A stretch of 64,000 nucleotides of DNA from Subdoligranulum sp. (GTDB lineage Bacteria > Bacillota > Clostridia > Oscillospirales > Ruminococcaceae), in the NCBI GenBank assembly GCA_004555405.1, contig SFIE01000002.1, forward strand, positions 1-64,000, read 5' to 3'. Each line of letters starts with the position of its first letter. Positions within the stretch are counted from its first letter, which is position 1. The position numbers and the translations under genes were made by a program. A model generated the notes under the pieces. The model worked only from the letters and a program-made list of their open reading frames with translations. It had not been told where the DNA came from and searched no databases. Positions 43,390 through 53,152 of this stretch are shown here, piece by piece.

Positions 43390-44358
43390 ATGAAAAAAAG
43401 AAGGAGCATCCTTTGCCTGCTGGCGGCGATGTGCCTTGTTTTGGCGGCCTGCGGCTCCGGTAACGGAGAAAGCGAGGTGCGGGGCCTTACCATCGGCACG
43501 GCAGACAGCGGCGGAACCATGTACCCTGTGGGAAAAGCCATCGCGAAGGTGATCACGGAGGACACCACCACAGGCATCAGCATGAATGTGAATGCCTCTA
43601 CCGGCTCAGCAATGAATGTGCAGGCACTGGCAGATGGCAATATTGACCTTGGCCTTGTCACCGGCGATGTAGCCTATGAGGCATTGCATGGCCTTGGCGG
43701 CTTTGCGCAGCCTGCAAAGGGCCTGCGCGTGATCGGCGCGGTGTACACCAGCACCGCCAACTGGATGGCCCCCGTGAGCGAGGGCATCTACTATGTACAC
43801 GAGCTGAGCGGAAAAAGCGTTGTGCTGGGGCCGGAGGGCTCCACCAGCGATATTCTGGGGCGCAAAACGCTGGAAAGCGTCGGCGTGCAAAGCGGGGAAA
43901 CACAGCTGCTCAACAACAGCCTTGGCTCAGGTGCCGACTTGGTGGCCGGGGGCACGGTGTGTGCCATACAGGGCTTTGCGGGCATTCCCATCGAGGGTCT
44001 TGTAGAGCTTGCCAACAAGCGTGCCTGCCGCTTGCTGCGCTTTACCAAAAAAGAGCTGGATGATTTTTTGGCGGAAAACGAGTCGTATTACCGCGATTTG
44101 ATCCCGGCCGGCAGCTATACCGGGCAGATAGGCGCAGTGCCCACCATCGGCGTGAAATGCCTTTTGTGCGTAAACGAGACCATGAGCGATGAAACGGCCT
44201 ATCGCCTTACAGAGATCCTGTGGAATTCCCGCGAAAAGCTGGCCGAGGCGCACCCCAGCATGGAAAAAATGCTGGAAAAGGATTTTGTGTGCCAAAACCT
44301 GCCCATTCCGCTGCACCCGGCAGCCGAAAAATTCTATCAAGAACACAAGCTGCTTTGA
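43390..44358 (+). CDS. TAXI family TRAP-type solute-binding lipoprotein
   Basis: A 322-residue extracytoplasmic binding protein of the TAXI family (PF16868), which normally delivers substrates such as glutamate or dicarboxylates to a fused TRAP permease. Signal peptide with lipobox LAAC (Cys about 20), then LTIGTADSGGTMYPVGKAIAKV and STGSAMNVQALADGNIDLGLV, the family core. The start at 43390 (MKKRRS) follows GAAAGAGAG; the frame is open eight codons earlier. No TRAP permease is adjacent, so it is an orphan. Its position near a glutamate symporter and sensor could mean it serves as a signalling or shared binding protein. Confidence 0.88.
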   Translation: MKKRRSILCLLAAMCLVLAACGSGNGESEVRGLTIGTADSGGTMYPVGKAIAKVITEDTTTGISMNVNASTGSAMNVQALADGNIDLGLVTGDVAYEALHGLGGFAQPAKGLRVIGAVYTSTANWMAPVSEGIYYVHELSGKSVVLGPEGSTSDILGRKTLESVGVQSGETQLLNNSLGSGADLVAGGTVCAIQGFAGIPIEGLVELANKRACRLLRFTKKELDDFLAENESYYRDLIPAGSYTGQIGAVPTIGVKCLLCVNETMSDETAYRLTEILWNSREKLAEAHPSMEKMLEKDFVCQNLPIPLHPAAEKFYQEHKLL

Positions 44359-44361
44359 GCA

Positions 44362-44413
44362 GCCAAAACCAAAGCCGCCTGCACAGCATATGCTGCGCAG
44401 GCGGCTTTTGGTC
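44362..44413. terminator. Bidirectional terminator
   Basis: CCAAAACCAAAGCCGCCTGC region pairs with GCAGGCGGCTTTTGG; serves the convergent TAXI and nicotinate phosphoribosyltransferase genes. Confidence 0.82.
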
Positions 44414-44417
44414 TAAT

Positions 44418-45866
44418 TTAGCGGCTCATGCTTTTCAAAAGGTCGTTGCGGGTGTCCCACAGCTTCTGGCTAAGGTCAACATAATAGCCGTGGGGGTTTT
44501 CAAAGCGCTTCACTTCGTCCCACAGGGTGGCTACCTGCTGCTTGCAGAAGGCGCGAATGTCCGAGAGCTTGGGCGATTCATACACGCGCTTGCCGTTTTC
44601 GTAAATGGGCGTGCTGATGCACTTGGCCTCGCAGTTCACATAGGTGCGCTCTTTCCAGGTTTCGGTGGGGTCAAACAGCGTAATGCCGTTGGCGGTGGAA
44701 ACCTCCTCGTCAAACAGGGTGATCAGATCGGCCATGGCCTTGCCGTCCTGATCGAAAATGCGCCACACCTTCTTTTTGCCGGGGATAGTCAGCTTTTCAG
44801 CGGTTTCACTGATCTTGATCTTGGGCTCGTATTCCTCGCTGCCTGCATCCTTTACGGCAGCCAGCTTGTACACGCCGCCAAACACGGGGTCACTCTTGGC
44901 GGTAATCATATTTTCGCCAATGCCAAAGCTGTCCACCCGGGCGCCCTGCATGATCAGATCGCGCACCAGATATTCGTCCAGACTGTTGCTGGCGCAGATG
45001 GTGCAGTCAGGGTAACCGGCATCGTCCAGCATTTTGCGGGCCTTTTTGCTCAGATAGGCAATATCGCCCGAGTCAATGCGCACGCCTTTGGGGCGCTTGC
45101 CCAAGGGCTTGAGCACCTCGTCAAACACGCGAATGGCATCGGGAATGCCCTTTTTCAGCACATTGTAGGTATCCACCAGCAGCACGCAGGCATCGGGATA
45201 CATTTCGGCGTATTTTTTAAAGGCCTCGTACTGGCTGGGGAACATCTGCACCCAGCTGTGTGCCATGGTGCCGCTGGCGGGAATGCCAAAGTCGCGGCTG
45301 GCCATCACGCAGCTGGTGCTGACCACGCCGCCGATATAGGTGGCGCGTGCGCCGTAATAGGCGGCGTCATAGCCCTGCGCACGGCGGGCACCAAACTCCA
45401 TCACGGGGCGGCCCTCGGCACTGCGCACAATGCGGTTGCTCTTGGTGGCGATCAGGCACTGATGGTTAAAGGTGACCAGCAGCAGGGTTTCCAGCATCTG
45501 GCATTCAATGCAGGGGCCCTCCACAGTAACAATGGGCTCGTGGGGGAAAATGGGCATACCCTCTTCAATGGCCCAGATGTTGCAGTGCAGCTCAAAATGG
45601 CGCAGATAATCGAGAAAACGCTCGTTGAACACGCCGGTGCTTTCCAAAAACTTCACATCGTCCTCGGTGAAGTGCAGATTGTCAACAGCTTCAATAAACT
45701 GCTGCAAACCGGCCATGATGGCATAGCCGCCGCCATCGGGCACACGGCGGAAGAACATATCAAACACGCTGACTTTGTTCTCGTAGCCTTCATCCAGATA
45801 ACCGGCGGACATGGTGAGCTCGTAAAAATCCACCATTGTGGCAAGGTTGCGCTTTACATCCAGCAT
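44418..45866 (-). CDS. pncB: Nicotinate phosphoribosyltransferase
   Basis: Makes nicotinate mononucleotide in NAD salvage; 482 residues. Type II-fold features are the N-terminal TMVDFYELTMSAGY, RRVPDGGGYAIMAGLQQFIE, the EFGARRAQG loop near residue 190 and the IDSGDIAYLSKKAR phosphate-binding region. The start at 45866 (MLDVKRN) is where family homology begins; AGAAAGTG is a modest site. In-frame ATGs at 45887 and 45932 are alternatives. Monocistronic. Confidence 0.93.
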   Translation of the reverse strand: MLDVKRNLATMVDFYELTMSAGYLDEGYENKVSVFDMFFRRVPDGGGYAIMAGLQQFIEAVDNLHFTEDDVKFLESTGVFNERFLDYLRHFELHCNIWAIEEGMPIFPHEPIVTVEGPCIECQMLETLLLVTFNHQCLIATKSNRIVRSAEGRPVMEFGARRAQGYDAAYYGARATYIGGVVSTSCVMASRDFGIPASGTMAHSWVQMFPSQYEAFKKYAEMYPDACVLLVDTYNVLKKGIPDAIRVFDEVLKPLGKRPKGVRIDSGDIAYLSKKARKMLDDAGYPDCTICASNSLDEYLVRDLIMQGARVDSFGIGENMITAKSDPVFGGVYKLAAVKDAGSEEYEPKIKISETAEKLTIPGKKKVWRIFDQDGKAMADLITLFDEEVSTANGITLFDPTETWKERTYVNCEAKCISTPIYENGKRVYESPKLSDIRAFCKQQVATLWDEVKRFENPHGYYVDLSQKLWDTRNDLLKSMSR

Positions 45867-45957
45867 AAAATCACACTTTCTGTACATTCCGTATTTTTTA
45901 GATTTATATCGCCGTGTAAACAACGGCACCAAGCGGTATAAAAATACCAGCCTGAAT

Positions 45958-45992
45958 CAAAAGGGAAAACGCGGCTTTTATTTCAGCCGCGG
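45958..45992 (-). terminator. Terminator overlapping the carboxypeptidase stop
   Basis: Minus strand: GCGGCT pairs with AGCCGC, followed by GTTTTCCCTTTTG; the stem overlaps the last codons of the gene. Confidence 0.65.
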
Positions 45993-47324
45993 GCGGCGCG
46001 GGCCGCGGCCGCGGTTTTGCGCCGTGTGCAAGAAGAACCACACCAGATAGATCACCAGCGTGATCACGCTCAGCACCAGAAATACGCGGAAGAAGGTGCC
46101 GCCGAAAAAGTCGCTGAGCTTGCTGATGACAAAGATCACCTGATTGCGGTGCACATCCTGCCCGGCGATCAGATCCACCGTGCCGATGGCCTGCCCCGAA
46201 AGATACAGCGTTACCGTGCCCACCACATCGCCCTGTGCCACAGGCGCGGCCACAGAATCGGGCAGGTTGTATTCCTTTTGGGTCACGCTGCCGTCGCTTT
46301 CGGCGGGCAGAATGGTGGCCAGCCCGTCTGCCGGATACAGCATCAGGGTGTCGGTTTCGGTGGAATACCGCACCGGGATCTCGGTGAGCGGCTCGTTCAC
46401 ATCCATGGCGGTCTGAATGGTCAGGCTTTCATACACCCAGTCCATCAGCATACCGGTTTCATACAGCGCGGGGCGCTTGGTGGGGTATTCGTAGGGGTCA
46501 CAGTCGTTGGGGGCGTGCAGCACCACGCAGATATAGCTGATGCCGTCCTGCGTGTGCCAGCTGGCAAAGTTCTGCCAGTCCTCCAGCGTGCCGGTTTTGC
46601 CGCCCTGGGCATAGCTGCGGTAATAGCTGCCGCCCAGCGTTTTGCTGATCATTTTGTCCGTGTTCTGAATCATATAGGGGTTGCTGGCGCTGTAGCGGTC
46701 CACACGGTCGGTGCCCATATCGAAGCTTTCGGTTTTGCAGGCTTCACGAAAGGCATCAAAATCCATCACCCAGCGCAGGATCAGATAGGCATCCCGCGCC
46801 GAAAGCATATTGTCGGTGTTTAAGCCGCAGGGGTCAGTAAAATGAGTGGCGGTGCAGCCCAGCTTGGCGGCCTGATTGTTCATCATGGAAACAAAGTTGG
46901 CCACGCTGCCCGAGCCCATATAGTCGGCCACGATATATGCGGCCTCGTTGCCGCTGGGCAGCATCATGGCATACAGCAGCTGGCGCATGGTAACGGTTTC
47001 GCCGCTGCGAATATCCGCGCTGGAAGCGTTGCGGCCATACAGATAGTCGTAGATATAACGCGGCGAAGTGCAGCTGACCTCGTCTAACTGATCCTGATAC
47101 TGGTCCAGCATCAGGCCCACGGTCATCAGCTTGGTCAGGCTGGCGGCGGCCAGGCTTTCCTCGCTGTTGTGATCATACACGATCAGGTTGGTATCCAGGT
47201 TCACAATATAGGCCGCTGCGGCCTTTACATCATAGCTGGGCTGATAGCCCACGGCCTGTGCAGGCAGCGCGAAAACGCACAGGCTGAAAAGAAAGGCGCA
47301 AAGGCAGGCAGAAAGTTTTTTCAT
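45978..47324 (-). CDS. D-alanyl-D-alanine carboxypeptidase (serine type, PBP5-like)
   Basis: Trims the terminal D-Ala of peptidoglycan stem peptides; 448 residues, S11 family. Signal peptide at 1-23, catalytic Ser62-x-x-Lys65 (SLTK), Ser124-Gly-Asn126, and the KTG triad in GGKTGTLEDW. A C-terminal domain is followed by a membrane helix near 415-440 and a basic Arg/Pro-rich tail, RGRGPRRPRLK. That integral C-terminal helix replaces the amphipathic anchor of DacA. The start at 47324 follows GAGG; upstream in-frame ATG lacks a site. Confidence 0.93.
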   Translation of the reverse strand: MKKLSACLCAFLFSLCVFALPAQAVGYQPSYDVKAAAAYIVNLDTNLIVYDHNSEESLAAASLTKLMTVGLMLDQYQDQLDEVSCTSPRYIYDYLYGRNASSADIRSGETVTMRQLLYAMMLPSGNEAAYIVADYMGSGSVANFVSMMNNQAAKLGCTATHFTDPCGLNTDNMLSARDAYLILRWVMDFDAFREACKTESFDMGTDRVDRYSASNPYMIQNTDKMISKTLGGSYYRSYAQGGKTGTLEDWQNFASWHTQDGISYICVVLHAPNDCDPYEYPTKRPALYETGMLMDWVYESLTIQTAMDVNEPLTEIPVRYSTETDTLMLYPADGLATILPAESDGSVTQKEYNLPDSVAAPVAQGDVVGTVTLYLSGQAIGTVDLIAGQDVHRNQVIFVISKLSDFFGGTFFRVFLVLSVITLVIYLVWFFLHTAQNRGRGPRRPRLK

Positions 47325-47593
47325 GTAGACAATTATCCTCAAAAGAGATAAAATAAATAGAAGCCGGGCCGCAGCCAAAAATCGGCAGGCCCTGAACAAA
47401 ATGCTTTTTTATGCAATGGATGCAGCGCTGGAAAACCGGGCAGACCGCCCGCCGTAAACCATAGTCTACACCAGAGTATAATCAATATTATAGCAGTTTT
47501 TGGCGCGTTTATAAAGCTTTTTCGCAAAAAAAGATGCGCTGCCATCCTGCCTTTCTGCCGAAAGCAGAAAATCACACAAAAAGGAGTACCCGT

Positions 47594-48265
47594 ATGATTT
47601 ATGTTACCGCCGATACCCACGGTGAGATCGACCGTTTTAAAGAAAAAGACATCCGCCGTTTGGGCCGCAAAGATACATTGATCGTGCTGGGGGATTTCGG
47701 CTTTCTGTGGGACGGCAGCAAGCAGGAGCAAAAAAACCTGCACTGGCTCACCAAGCGCCGCTACAAGATCCTGTTTCTGGATGGCTGCCACGATAACTAT
47801 GATATGCTGAAGGAATACCCCGCAGAGCCTTTTATGGGGGGCAAGGCGCGGCATATTGGCGGCAGCGTGTATTACATCTGCCGGGGCAGCGTGCTGGAGA
47901 TCGAGGATAAAAAGCTGCTGTGCTTTGGCGGCGGTGAAAGCTTTGACAAAGAGGATCGTGTGGAGGGCGTGAACTGGTGGCGTGCCGAAATGCCCACCAG
48001 TGACGAGCTGGAGTGGTGCATAGACAATCTGAAAGCCTGTGAAAATCAGGTGGATTACATTTTGACCCACGATGCCCCCCGCAAGCTGCTGGATTTCACC
48101 AATATTCGCAGCGAGGATTTTCAGGGCAACTGGCTGCACGCCTTTTTTGATAAGCTGATCGATCATGTGCAGTATCGCTGCTGGTATTTTGGCCGCTATC
48201 ACCGCGATCAGGCCATTTCCACCAAGGCCAGGGCTGTGTTCTGCCATGTGATCCCGCTGGAATAA
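47594..48265 (+). CDS. Calcineurin-like metallophosphoesterase
   Basis: A 223-residue phosphoesterase with the metal-binding sequence ADTHGEIDRF, then VLGDFGFLWDG, DGCHDNYD (in place of GNHD) and a late LTHDAP, with a GRYHRD end. The replacement of GNHD by GCHDN is normal for this clostridial subgroup. Substrate unknown. AAGGAG precedes the ATG at 47594; the gene is divergent from the carboxypeptidase and followed by a terminator. Confidence 0.88.
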   Translation: MIYVTADTHGEIDRFKEKDIRRLGRKDTLIVLGDFGFLWDGSKQEQKNLHWLTKRRYKILFLDGCHDNYDMLKEYPAEPFMGGKARHIGGSVYYICRGSVLEIEDKKLLCFGGGESFDKEDRVEGVNWWRAEMPTSDELEWCIDNLKACENQVDYILTHDAPRKLLDFTNIRSEDFQGNWLHAFFDKLIDHVQYRCWYFGRYHRDQAISTKARAVFCHVIPLE

Positions 48266-48276
48266 AAGAAATATAA

Positions 48277-48312
48277 AAAAATCGCTCGGGAAGGCCCTGA
48301 GCGATTTTTTGT
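48277..48312 (+). terminator. Phosphoesterase terminator
   Basis: AAATCGCTCGGG pairs with CCTGAGCGATTT, followed by TTTG; convergent with recG. Confidence 0.85.
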
Positions 48313-48341
48313 TTTGTGCCCGGGGCGCAGAAACACAGGAT

Positions 48342-50381
48342 TCAGTTCATGGCACCGGCGTTTTCAAACAGCTTGGCCACAGCATCGCCCAGCGCCTTAT
48401 GCTCGGGGGCAATCAGGCTGGGGTCCGCCTGCAGCAGGGCCTTGGCCTCGCTTTGCGCGGCGGCCAGCGGGCGGGTGTCGGCCATCAGATCGGCAATCTG
48501 CAGCCGGGGCAAGCCGTGCTGTGCCTGCCCAAAAAAGTCGCCGGGGCCGCGGGTTTCCAAATCATAGCGCGCCACGGCAAAGCCGTCAGCCGTGCGGCAT
48601 AAAAAGCGCAGGCGCTGCTGCACAGCTTCGGTTTGATGGTCGCTGATCAGAATGCAGCAGCTTTCGGCGCTGCCGCGCCCCACGCGCCCCCGCAGCTGGT
48701 GCAAAGCCGACAGGCCAAAGCGCTCGGCGTTTTCAATCACCATCACGGTGGCGTTGGGCACATCCACGCCCACCTCGATCACGGTGGTGGAAACCAGCAC
48801 ATCCACTTCGCCCTGTTTAAAGGCATCCATCACGGCGTTTTTTTCGCTGGGGCGCAGCTTGCCGTGCATCAGCCCCACCCGGCGGCCGGGCAGCAGCGGC
48901 ACAGCGGTGTTTTCGTAATATTCCTTCACCGAGCGAATGCTCTCGTTGCCGCTGTCCTCAATGGCGGGGCACACGATATAGGCCTGATGCCCGGCGGCGA
49001 TCTGCTTGTCGATCCACGCATACATATCTGCGCGCTTTTTGCCGTTGATAAACCAGGTTTTCACAGGGGTGCGCCCGGGGGGCAGCTCGTCCAAGATCGA
49101 AATATCCAAATCGCCGTACAGCAAAAGCCCCAGCGTGCGGGGAATGGGGGTGGCGCTCATTACCAAAAGATGCGGCTGGCGGGCTTTTCCGGCCAGCAGG
49201 CTGCGCTGGCGCACGCCAAAGCGATGCTGTTCGTCCACCACGGCAAGGCCCAGATTGCAAAACTGCACCTTGTCGGTGATCACCGCATGCGTGCCCACCA
49301 CCAGCCCGGCCCGCCCATCGGCCACAGCGGCCAGGGTGCGGCGCTTCTCGGCGGCCTTCATGCCGCCGGTGAGCAGGGCCACCTCAATGCCAAAGGGCTC
49401 CAGCAGATCGGCCAGCCCCTTGGCGTGCTGGCGCGCCAGAATTTCGGTGGGGGCCATCAGGGCGCTTTGATAGCCGTTTTGCGCCGCAAACCAAATGGCA
49501 ATGGCGGCCACCAGCGTTTTGCCGCTGCCCACATCGCCCTGCAGCAGCCGGTTCATGGGGGTGGCTTTGGCCATGTCGGCGCAAATTTCTTCGGCGGCAC
49601 GGCGCTGGGCCCCCGTGGGGGCAAAGGGAAGGCTGGCCAAAAAAGGCGCAGGATCGCACGGGGCCATGGGGGCGCTGGTCAGAGCGCTTTCCCGCCCGCG
49701 CAGCAGCAAAATGCCAAGCTGCAGCGTGAGAAGCTCTTCAAAGATCAGGCGGCGGCGCGCGGCGACCGCAGCCTCGGCGGTGGGCGGGCAATGAATGCTG
49801 CGCACGGCTTCCATTTTATCCGGCAGGCGGTATTTTTGGCGCATATCAGGGGGCAGGGGGTCCGGCAGAGTGTCCACGCTTTGCAGCGCCGTGCGCACAC
49901 AGCGCTGGATATAACCGCTGGAAAGCCCCTCGGTGGCACCGTACACGGCTGCCAGGGGCGTTTCGGCAATCTGCGCGGCTGTGCGCACCAGCGGGTTCAC
50001 CATGCTGCGCCGCAGCATACTGCCCCCGGCGATCCCCTCGAAAAAATATTTTTCGCCGATCTCCAGCTTTTCGGCTGCGTAGGGCGTGTTGAACCAGCTC
50101 AGGGTCAGCGTGGCGGTATCGTCACCGGCCAGCACCCTGCACAGGCTGCGCCCGCCCGGCAGGCGGCGCACCCCCTCTTTGCTGATCACCTCGGCCTGCA
50201 CGCAGCAGGCCGTGTCAAAGGGGGCCTGTGAGATCTCATAAGGGTGCGTATAGTCGATATACCGCCGGGGATAGTGGGCTAAAAGGTCACCAAAGGTGTG
50301 GATGCCAAGCTTTTCAAAGCGCTTGGCATAGGTGGGGCCAACCCCTTTTAAATACTGGATATTGGTATCCGCTCCGGGCAT
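48342..50381 (-). CDS. recG: ATP-dependent DNA helicase RecG
   Basis: Branch-migration and fork-reversal helicase, 679 residues. N-terminal wedge domain (from YLKGVGPTYAKRFEKLGI), then motif I LLQGDVGSGKTLVAAIA, motif II as DEQHRFGVRQR, motif III MSATPIPRTL, and the C-terminal motifs VLVSTTVIEVGVDVPNATVM and HQLRGRVGRG. The start at 50381 is set by AAAGGAG eight bases ahead; a longer frame upstream is spurious. Confidence 0.96.
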   Translation of the reverse strand: MPGADTNIQYLKGVGPTYAKRFEKLGIHTFGDLLAHYPRRYIDYTHPYEISQAPFDTACCVQAEVISKEGVRRLPGGRSLCRVLAGDDTATLTLSWFNTPYAAEKLEIGEKYFFEGIAGGSMLRRSMVNPLVRTAAQIAETPLAAVYGATEGLSSGYIQRCVRTALQSVDTLPDPLPPDMRQKYRLPDKMEAVRSIHCPPTAEAAVAARRRLIFEELLTLQLGILLLRGRESALTSAPMAPCDPAPFLASLPFAPTGAQRRAAEEICADMAKATPMNRLLQGDVGSGKTLVAAIAIWFAAQNGYQSALMAPTEILARQHAKGLADLLEPFGIEVALLTGGMKAAEKRRTLAAVADGRAGLVVGTHAVITDKVQFCNLGLAVVDEQHRFGVRQRSLLAGKARQPHLLVMSATPIPRTLGLLLYGDLDISILDELPPGRTPVKTWFINGKKRADMYAWIDKQIAAGHQAYIVCPAIEDSGNESIRSVKEYYENTAVPLLPGRRVGLMHGKLRPSEKNAVMDAFKQGEVDVLVSTTVIEVGVDVPNATVMVIENAERFGLSALHQLRGRVGRGSAESCCILISDHQTEAVQQRLRFLCRTADGFAVARYDLETRGPGDFFGQAQHGLPRLQIADLMADTRPLAAAQSEAKALLQADPSLIAPEHKALGDAVAKLFENAGAMN

Positions 50382-50504
50382 GGCGGCGCTCCTTTCGGGT
50401 TTGCACTGGGCAAAAAGATGTGCTATAGTAAAAGCAACATCCACACAAGAAAGTGCTGTACAAAAACAGCGTTTCACACAGTAGGATAGGCAGGAGGAAA
50501 AATC

Positions 50505-50906
50505 ATGCGTGGTTTGCATCATGTTTGCCTGAAGGCAAACGGTAAAAAAGAGTTTGACAAAGCAGTGGAATTTTACAGCAGCGTTTTTGGCCTGCCGCTG
50601 CTTCGCACATGGGGCGAAGAGAATACCAGCGGCGCCATGCTGCAGATGGACGGCATTATTTTAGAGATCGTGGCCGGCGGGGAGGACAGCACCCCCAACA
50701 GCTATTGGCGGCATATTGCCATGCACTGCGCCAGCCCCGAAGAAGTGGATGCCGAGGCAGCACGGCTGGCTGCCATGGGCTACCCCACCACCAAGGGGCC
50801 CTTCAGCAAAAATCTGGGGGGCAGCTATCCCATTCATGTGGCCTTCTGTGAGGGCCCTCTGGGCGAGGAAATTGAATTTTTCTATGCCGAAGAAACCCGG
50901 CAGTAA
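50505..50906 (+). CDS. VOC (glyoxalase/bleomycin resistance) family protein
   Basis: A 133-residue vicinal-oxygen-chelate fold protein. HHVCLKA at the start, FYSSVFGLPLLRTW, and the closing GPLGEEIEFFYAEE give the paired beta-alpha-beta-beta-beta pattern with likely metal ligands His and Glu. Specific reaction unknown. GGAGG precedes the ATG; divergent from recG. Confidence 0.88.
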   Translation: MRGLHHVCLKANGKKEFDKAVEFYSSVFGLPLLRTWGEENTSGAMLQMDGIILEIVAGGEDSTPNSYWRHIAMHCASPEEVDAEAARLAAMGYPTTKGPFSKNLGGSYPIHVAFCEGPLGEEIEFFYAEETRQ

Positions 50907-50937
50907 GCCCGCTCTATCATAAAACAGGATTAAAACA

Positions 50938-50970
50938 AAGCCCTGCCTTGCGGCAGGGCTTTTATTTTTA
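50938..50970. terminator. Bidirectional terminator
   Basis: AAAGCCCTGCC pairs with GGCAGGGCTTT, between the convergent VOC and fakA genes. Confidence 0.85.
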
Positions 50971-50993
50971 CCGGGGTGCGCGGGGCAGGCAGA

Positions 50994-52694
50994 TCACTCC
51001 ACGCTGATCATATAATAATACACCGGCTGGCCGCCCACCAAATGGGTGACCTCTACATCATTGCCGCATTTGGCCTGCACCATAGCGGTGGTTTTCTCGG
51101 CTTCCTCATTGCTCACATCGCAGCCGGAGATCACCGTGATGAACTGGGTGTCTTTTTTCTTCATGCTGCGGGCCAAACGATAGGTGATCTTGGTCAAGTC
51201 GGTGCCGGTGGCCACGATCTTGCCGTTTTCCAGTGCCATATATTCGCCCTTGCGAATCTTTTTGCCGTCAAACTCGCTGTCGCGGGCGGCATAGGTGACA
51301 AGGCCGGTGCCGATCTTTTCGGCGGCCTGCATCATGGCGATGGTGTTGGCATCCACGGCGGCATCGGGGTCAAAGGTCAGCATAGCGGTAATGCCCTGGG
51401 GCACGGTGCGGGTGGGCAGCACCACCACACGGCGGTCGGCAATTTTCTGTGCCTGCTCGGCAGCCATGATAATGTTTTTGTTGTTGGGCAGCACAAACAC
51501 GGTTTCGGCAGGAACGCTCTGCACGGCAGCCACGATATCTTCGGTGGAGGGGTTCATGGTCTGGCCGCCGGAAACCACAGCGGTAACGCCCAGATCGGTG
51601 AACACATCCTTCAGGCCCTCGCCTGCGGCCACGGCCACAAAGCCAAAGGGCTGCTCGGGGTCAGCTGCGGCATAGGTGAACTCCTGCTGGGGGGCGGCGC
51701 TGGCTTCAGCCTTGGCCTGCTTTTCCAGGCTCTTGGCCTGCTTTTGGCGGGCCAGGAACTGCTCGTGCATATTTTCAATCTTGAAATTGGTCAGATAGCC
51801 ATACTTGATGGCCTCGCTCAGGATTTTGCCGGGGTCAGCCGTGTGTACGTGCAGGTTGATCACTTCATCATCCTCAATGCACACCACGCTGTCGCCGTTG
51901 CTCTCGGCAAAAGCGCGCAGCTTGTCGGCGCTGGCATCGGGATTTTTGTTCACCAAAAACTGGGTGCAGTAGCCGTTGGTGATATCCTCTACCTTCATCA
52001 GGTCGTCGGTATACACGCCCTTGCCCGCAGCCGAAGAATTCAGCTTGGCCATGCTGCCGGTGTTTTCCTGCCCGGCAATGATCTCGCCGCCCTCAAACAC
52101 CTGCTGCATACCGGCAAAGATCAGCATAATGCCCTGACCGCCGGCATCCACCACGCCGGCCTTTTTCAGCACGGGCAGCTGGTCGGGGGTGTGGTCCAGC
52201 GCATCCTGACCGGCCGTCATCACAATGCTCCACAGGGCGGGCACATCCACGGCCTGTGCAGCCTCCTGCGAGGCATGCTCGGCGGCCACGCGGGCCACGG
52301 TGAGAATGGTGCCCTCGGTGGGCTTCATCACAGCCTTATAGGCGGCCTCTACGCCTTTGGTAAGGGCGTTGGCCAGATCCTCGGGCCCGGCCACGGTTTT
52401 GCCGTCCAGCGCTTTGGAAAAGCCGCGGAACAGCAGGCTGGTGATCACGCCCGAGTTGCCGCGTGCGCCGCGCAGCATGGCACCGGCAGCGGTTTTGGCG
52501 GCTTCGGCCACGGTGCAGTCATCGCCCAAAGCCTCCAGCTCGCCAATGCAGGCGCCCACGGTCATGCTCATGTTGGTGCCGGTGTCGCCGTCCGGCACGG
52601 GGAAAACATTCAGCTCGTCCACGCTTGCGCGCCTGTTGGCAATGTTGTTTGCGCCAGAAATAATGGCGTTTTTCAGGATTTTACCATTGATCAT
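50994..52694 (-). CDS. fakA: DAK2-domain fatty acid kinase subunit (FakA-like)
   Basis: ATP-binding subunit of fatty acid kinase, which phosphorylates exogenous fatty acids carried by FakB; 566 residues. The N-terminal DAK2/DhaL domain holds NVFPVPDGDTGTNMSMTV (Mg-ATP aspartates) and RGARGNSGVITSLLFRGF; a middle domain and C-terminal FakB-binding domain follow. GAGG lies ahead of the ATG. It follows the Gls24-type gene in the usual yloU-yloV order of Firmicutes. Confidence 0.93.
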   Translation of the reverse strand: MINGKILKNAIISGANNIANRRASVDELNVFPVPDGDTGTNMSMTVGACIGELEALGDDCTVAEAAKTAAGAMLRGARGNSGVITSLLFRGFSKALDGKTVAGPEDLANALTKGVEAAYKAVMKPTEGTILTVARVAAEHASQEAAQAVDVPALWSIVMTAGQDALDHTPDQLPVLKKAGVVDAGGQGIMLIFAGMQQVFEGGEIIAGQENTGSMAKLNSSAAGKGVYTDDLMKVEDITNGYCTQFLVNKNPDASADKLRAFAESNGDSVVCIEDDEVINLHVHTADPGKILSEAIKYGYLTNFKIENMHEQFLARQKQAKSLEKQAKAEASAAPQQEFTYAAADPEQPFGFVAVAAGEGLKDVFTDLGVTAVVSGGQTMNPSTEDIVAAVQSVPAETVFVLPNNKNIIMAAEQAQKIADRRVVVLPTRTVPQGITAMLTFDPDAAVDANTIAMMQAAEKIGTGLVTYAARDSEFDGKKIRKGEYMALENGKIVATGTDLTKITYRLARSMKKKDTQFITVISGCDVSNEEAEKTTAMVQAKCGNDVEVTHLVGGQPVYYYMISVE

Positions 52695-52748
52695 GTTTTT
52701 TATACCTCAAGTTCTATTCTCTGTAAGATAAGCTCAAGCGCGGGCGGA

Positions 52749-53099
52749 TCAATCAGAGATCACATCATCCACGCATACATTGACACGGGCAACGCGCAGC
52801 CCGGTGGCGCGCTCAATCTCCGAGCGCACATGGTGGGCAATGCTTTCCACGCTGGTGCGAACGTTTACACCATAGGCCACCTTGATGTGCAGCTCAATGG
52901 TCACGCCGGTTTCATCGGCCGTTACGCGAACGCCCTGATGGTCGGTGTTGTTCAGCACCATGGCGCGCAGGGAATCGGCCGTGTCTACAGGGCTCATACC
53001 CGCCACGCCAAAGCTGCTCTGGGCGGCACGCGAAACCAGATCGGTGAAATAGCGATTGGTCAGGCTGATGCGGCCAAGGGGATGCAAACTGGTGATCAT
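52749..53099 (-). CDS. Asp23/Gls24 (YloU-like) protein
   Basis: A 116-residue Asp23/Gls24 family protein (PF03780), a small membrane-associated or envelope-stress protein of uncertain function. It has the segment GRISLTNRYFTDLVSRAAQSSFGVAGM and a C-terminal VAYGVNVRTSVESIAHHVRSEIE. AAAGGAG precedes the ATG at 53099. Partnered with fakA downstream by 54 bases. Confidence 0.9.
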   Translation of the reverse strand: MITSLHPLGRISLTNRYFTDLVSRAAQSSFGVAGMSPVDTADSLRAMVLNNTDHQGVRVTADETGVTIELHIKVAYGVNVRTSVESIAHHVRSEIERATGLRVARVNVCVDDVISD

Positions 53100-53152
53100 A
53101 ATTGCTTCTCCTTTCATCGGGGCAAAACTCCCCGTTTGGATGAATAATGGAT

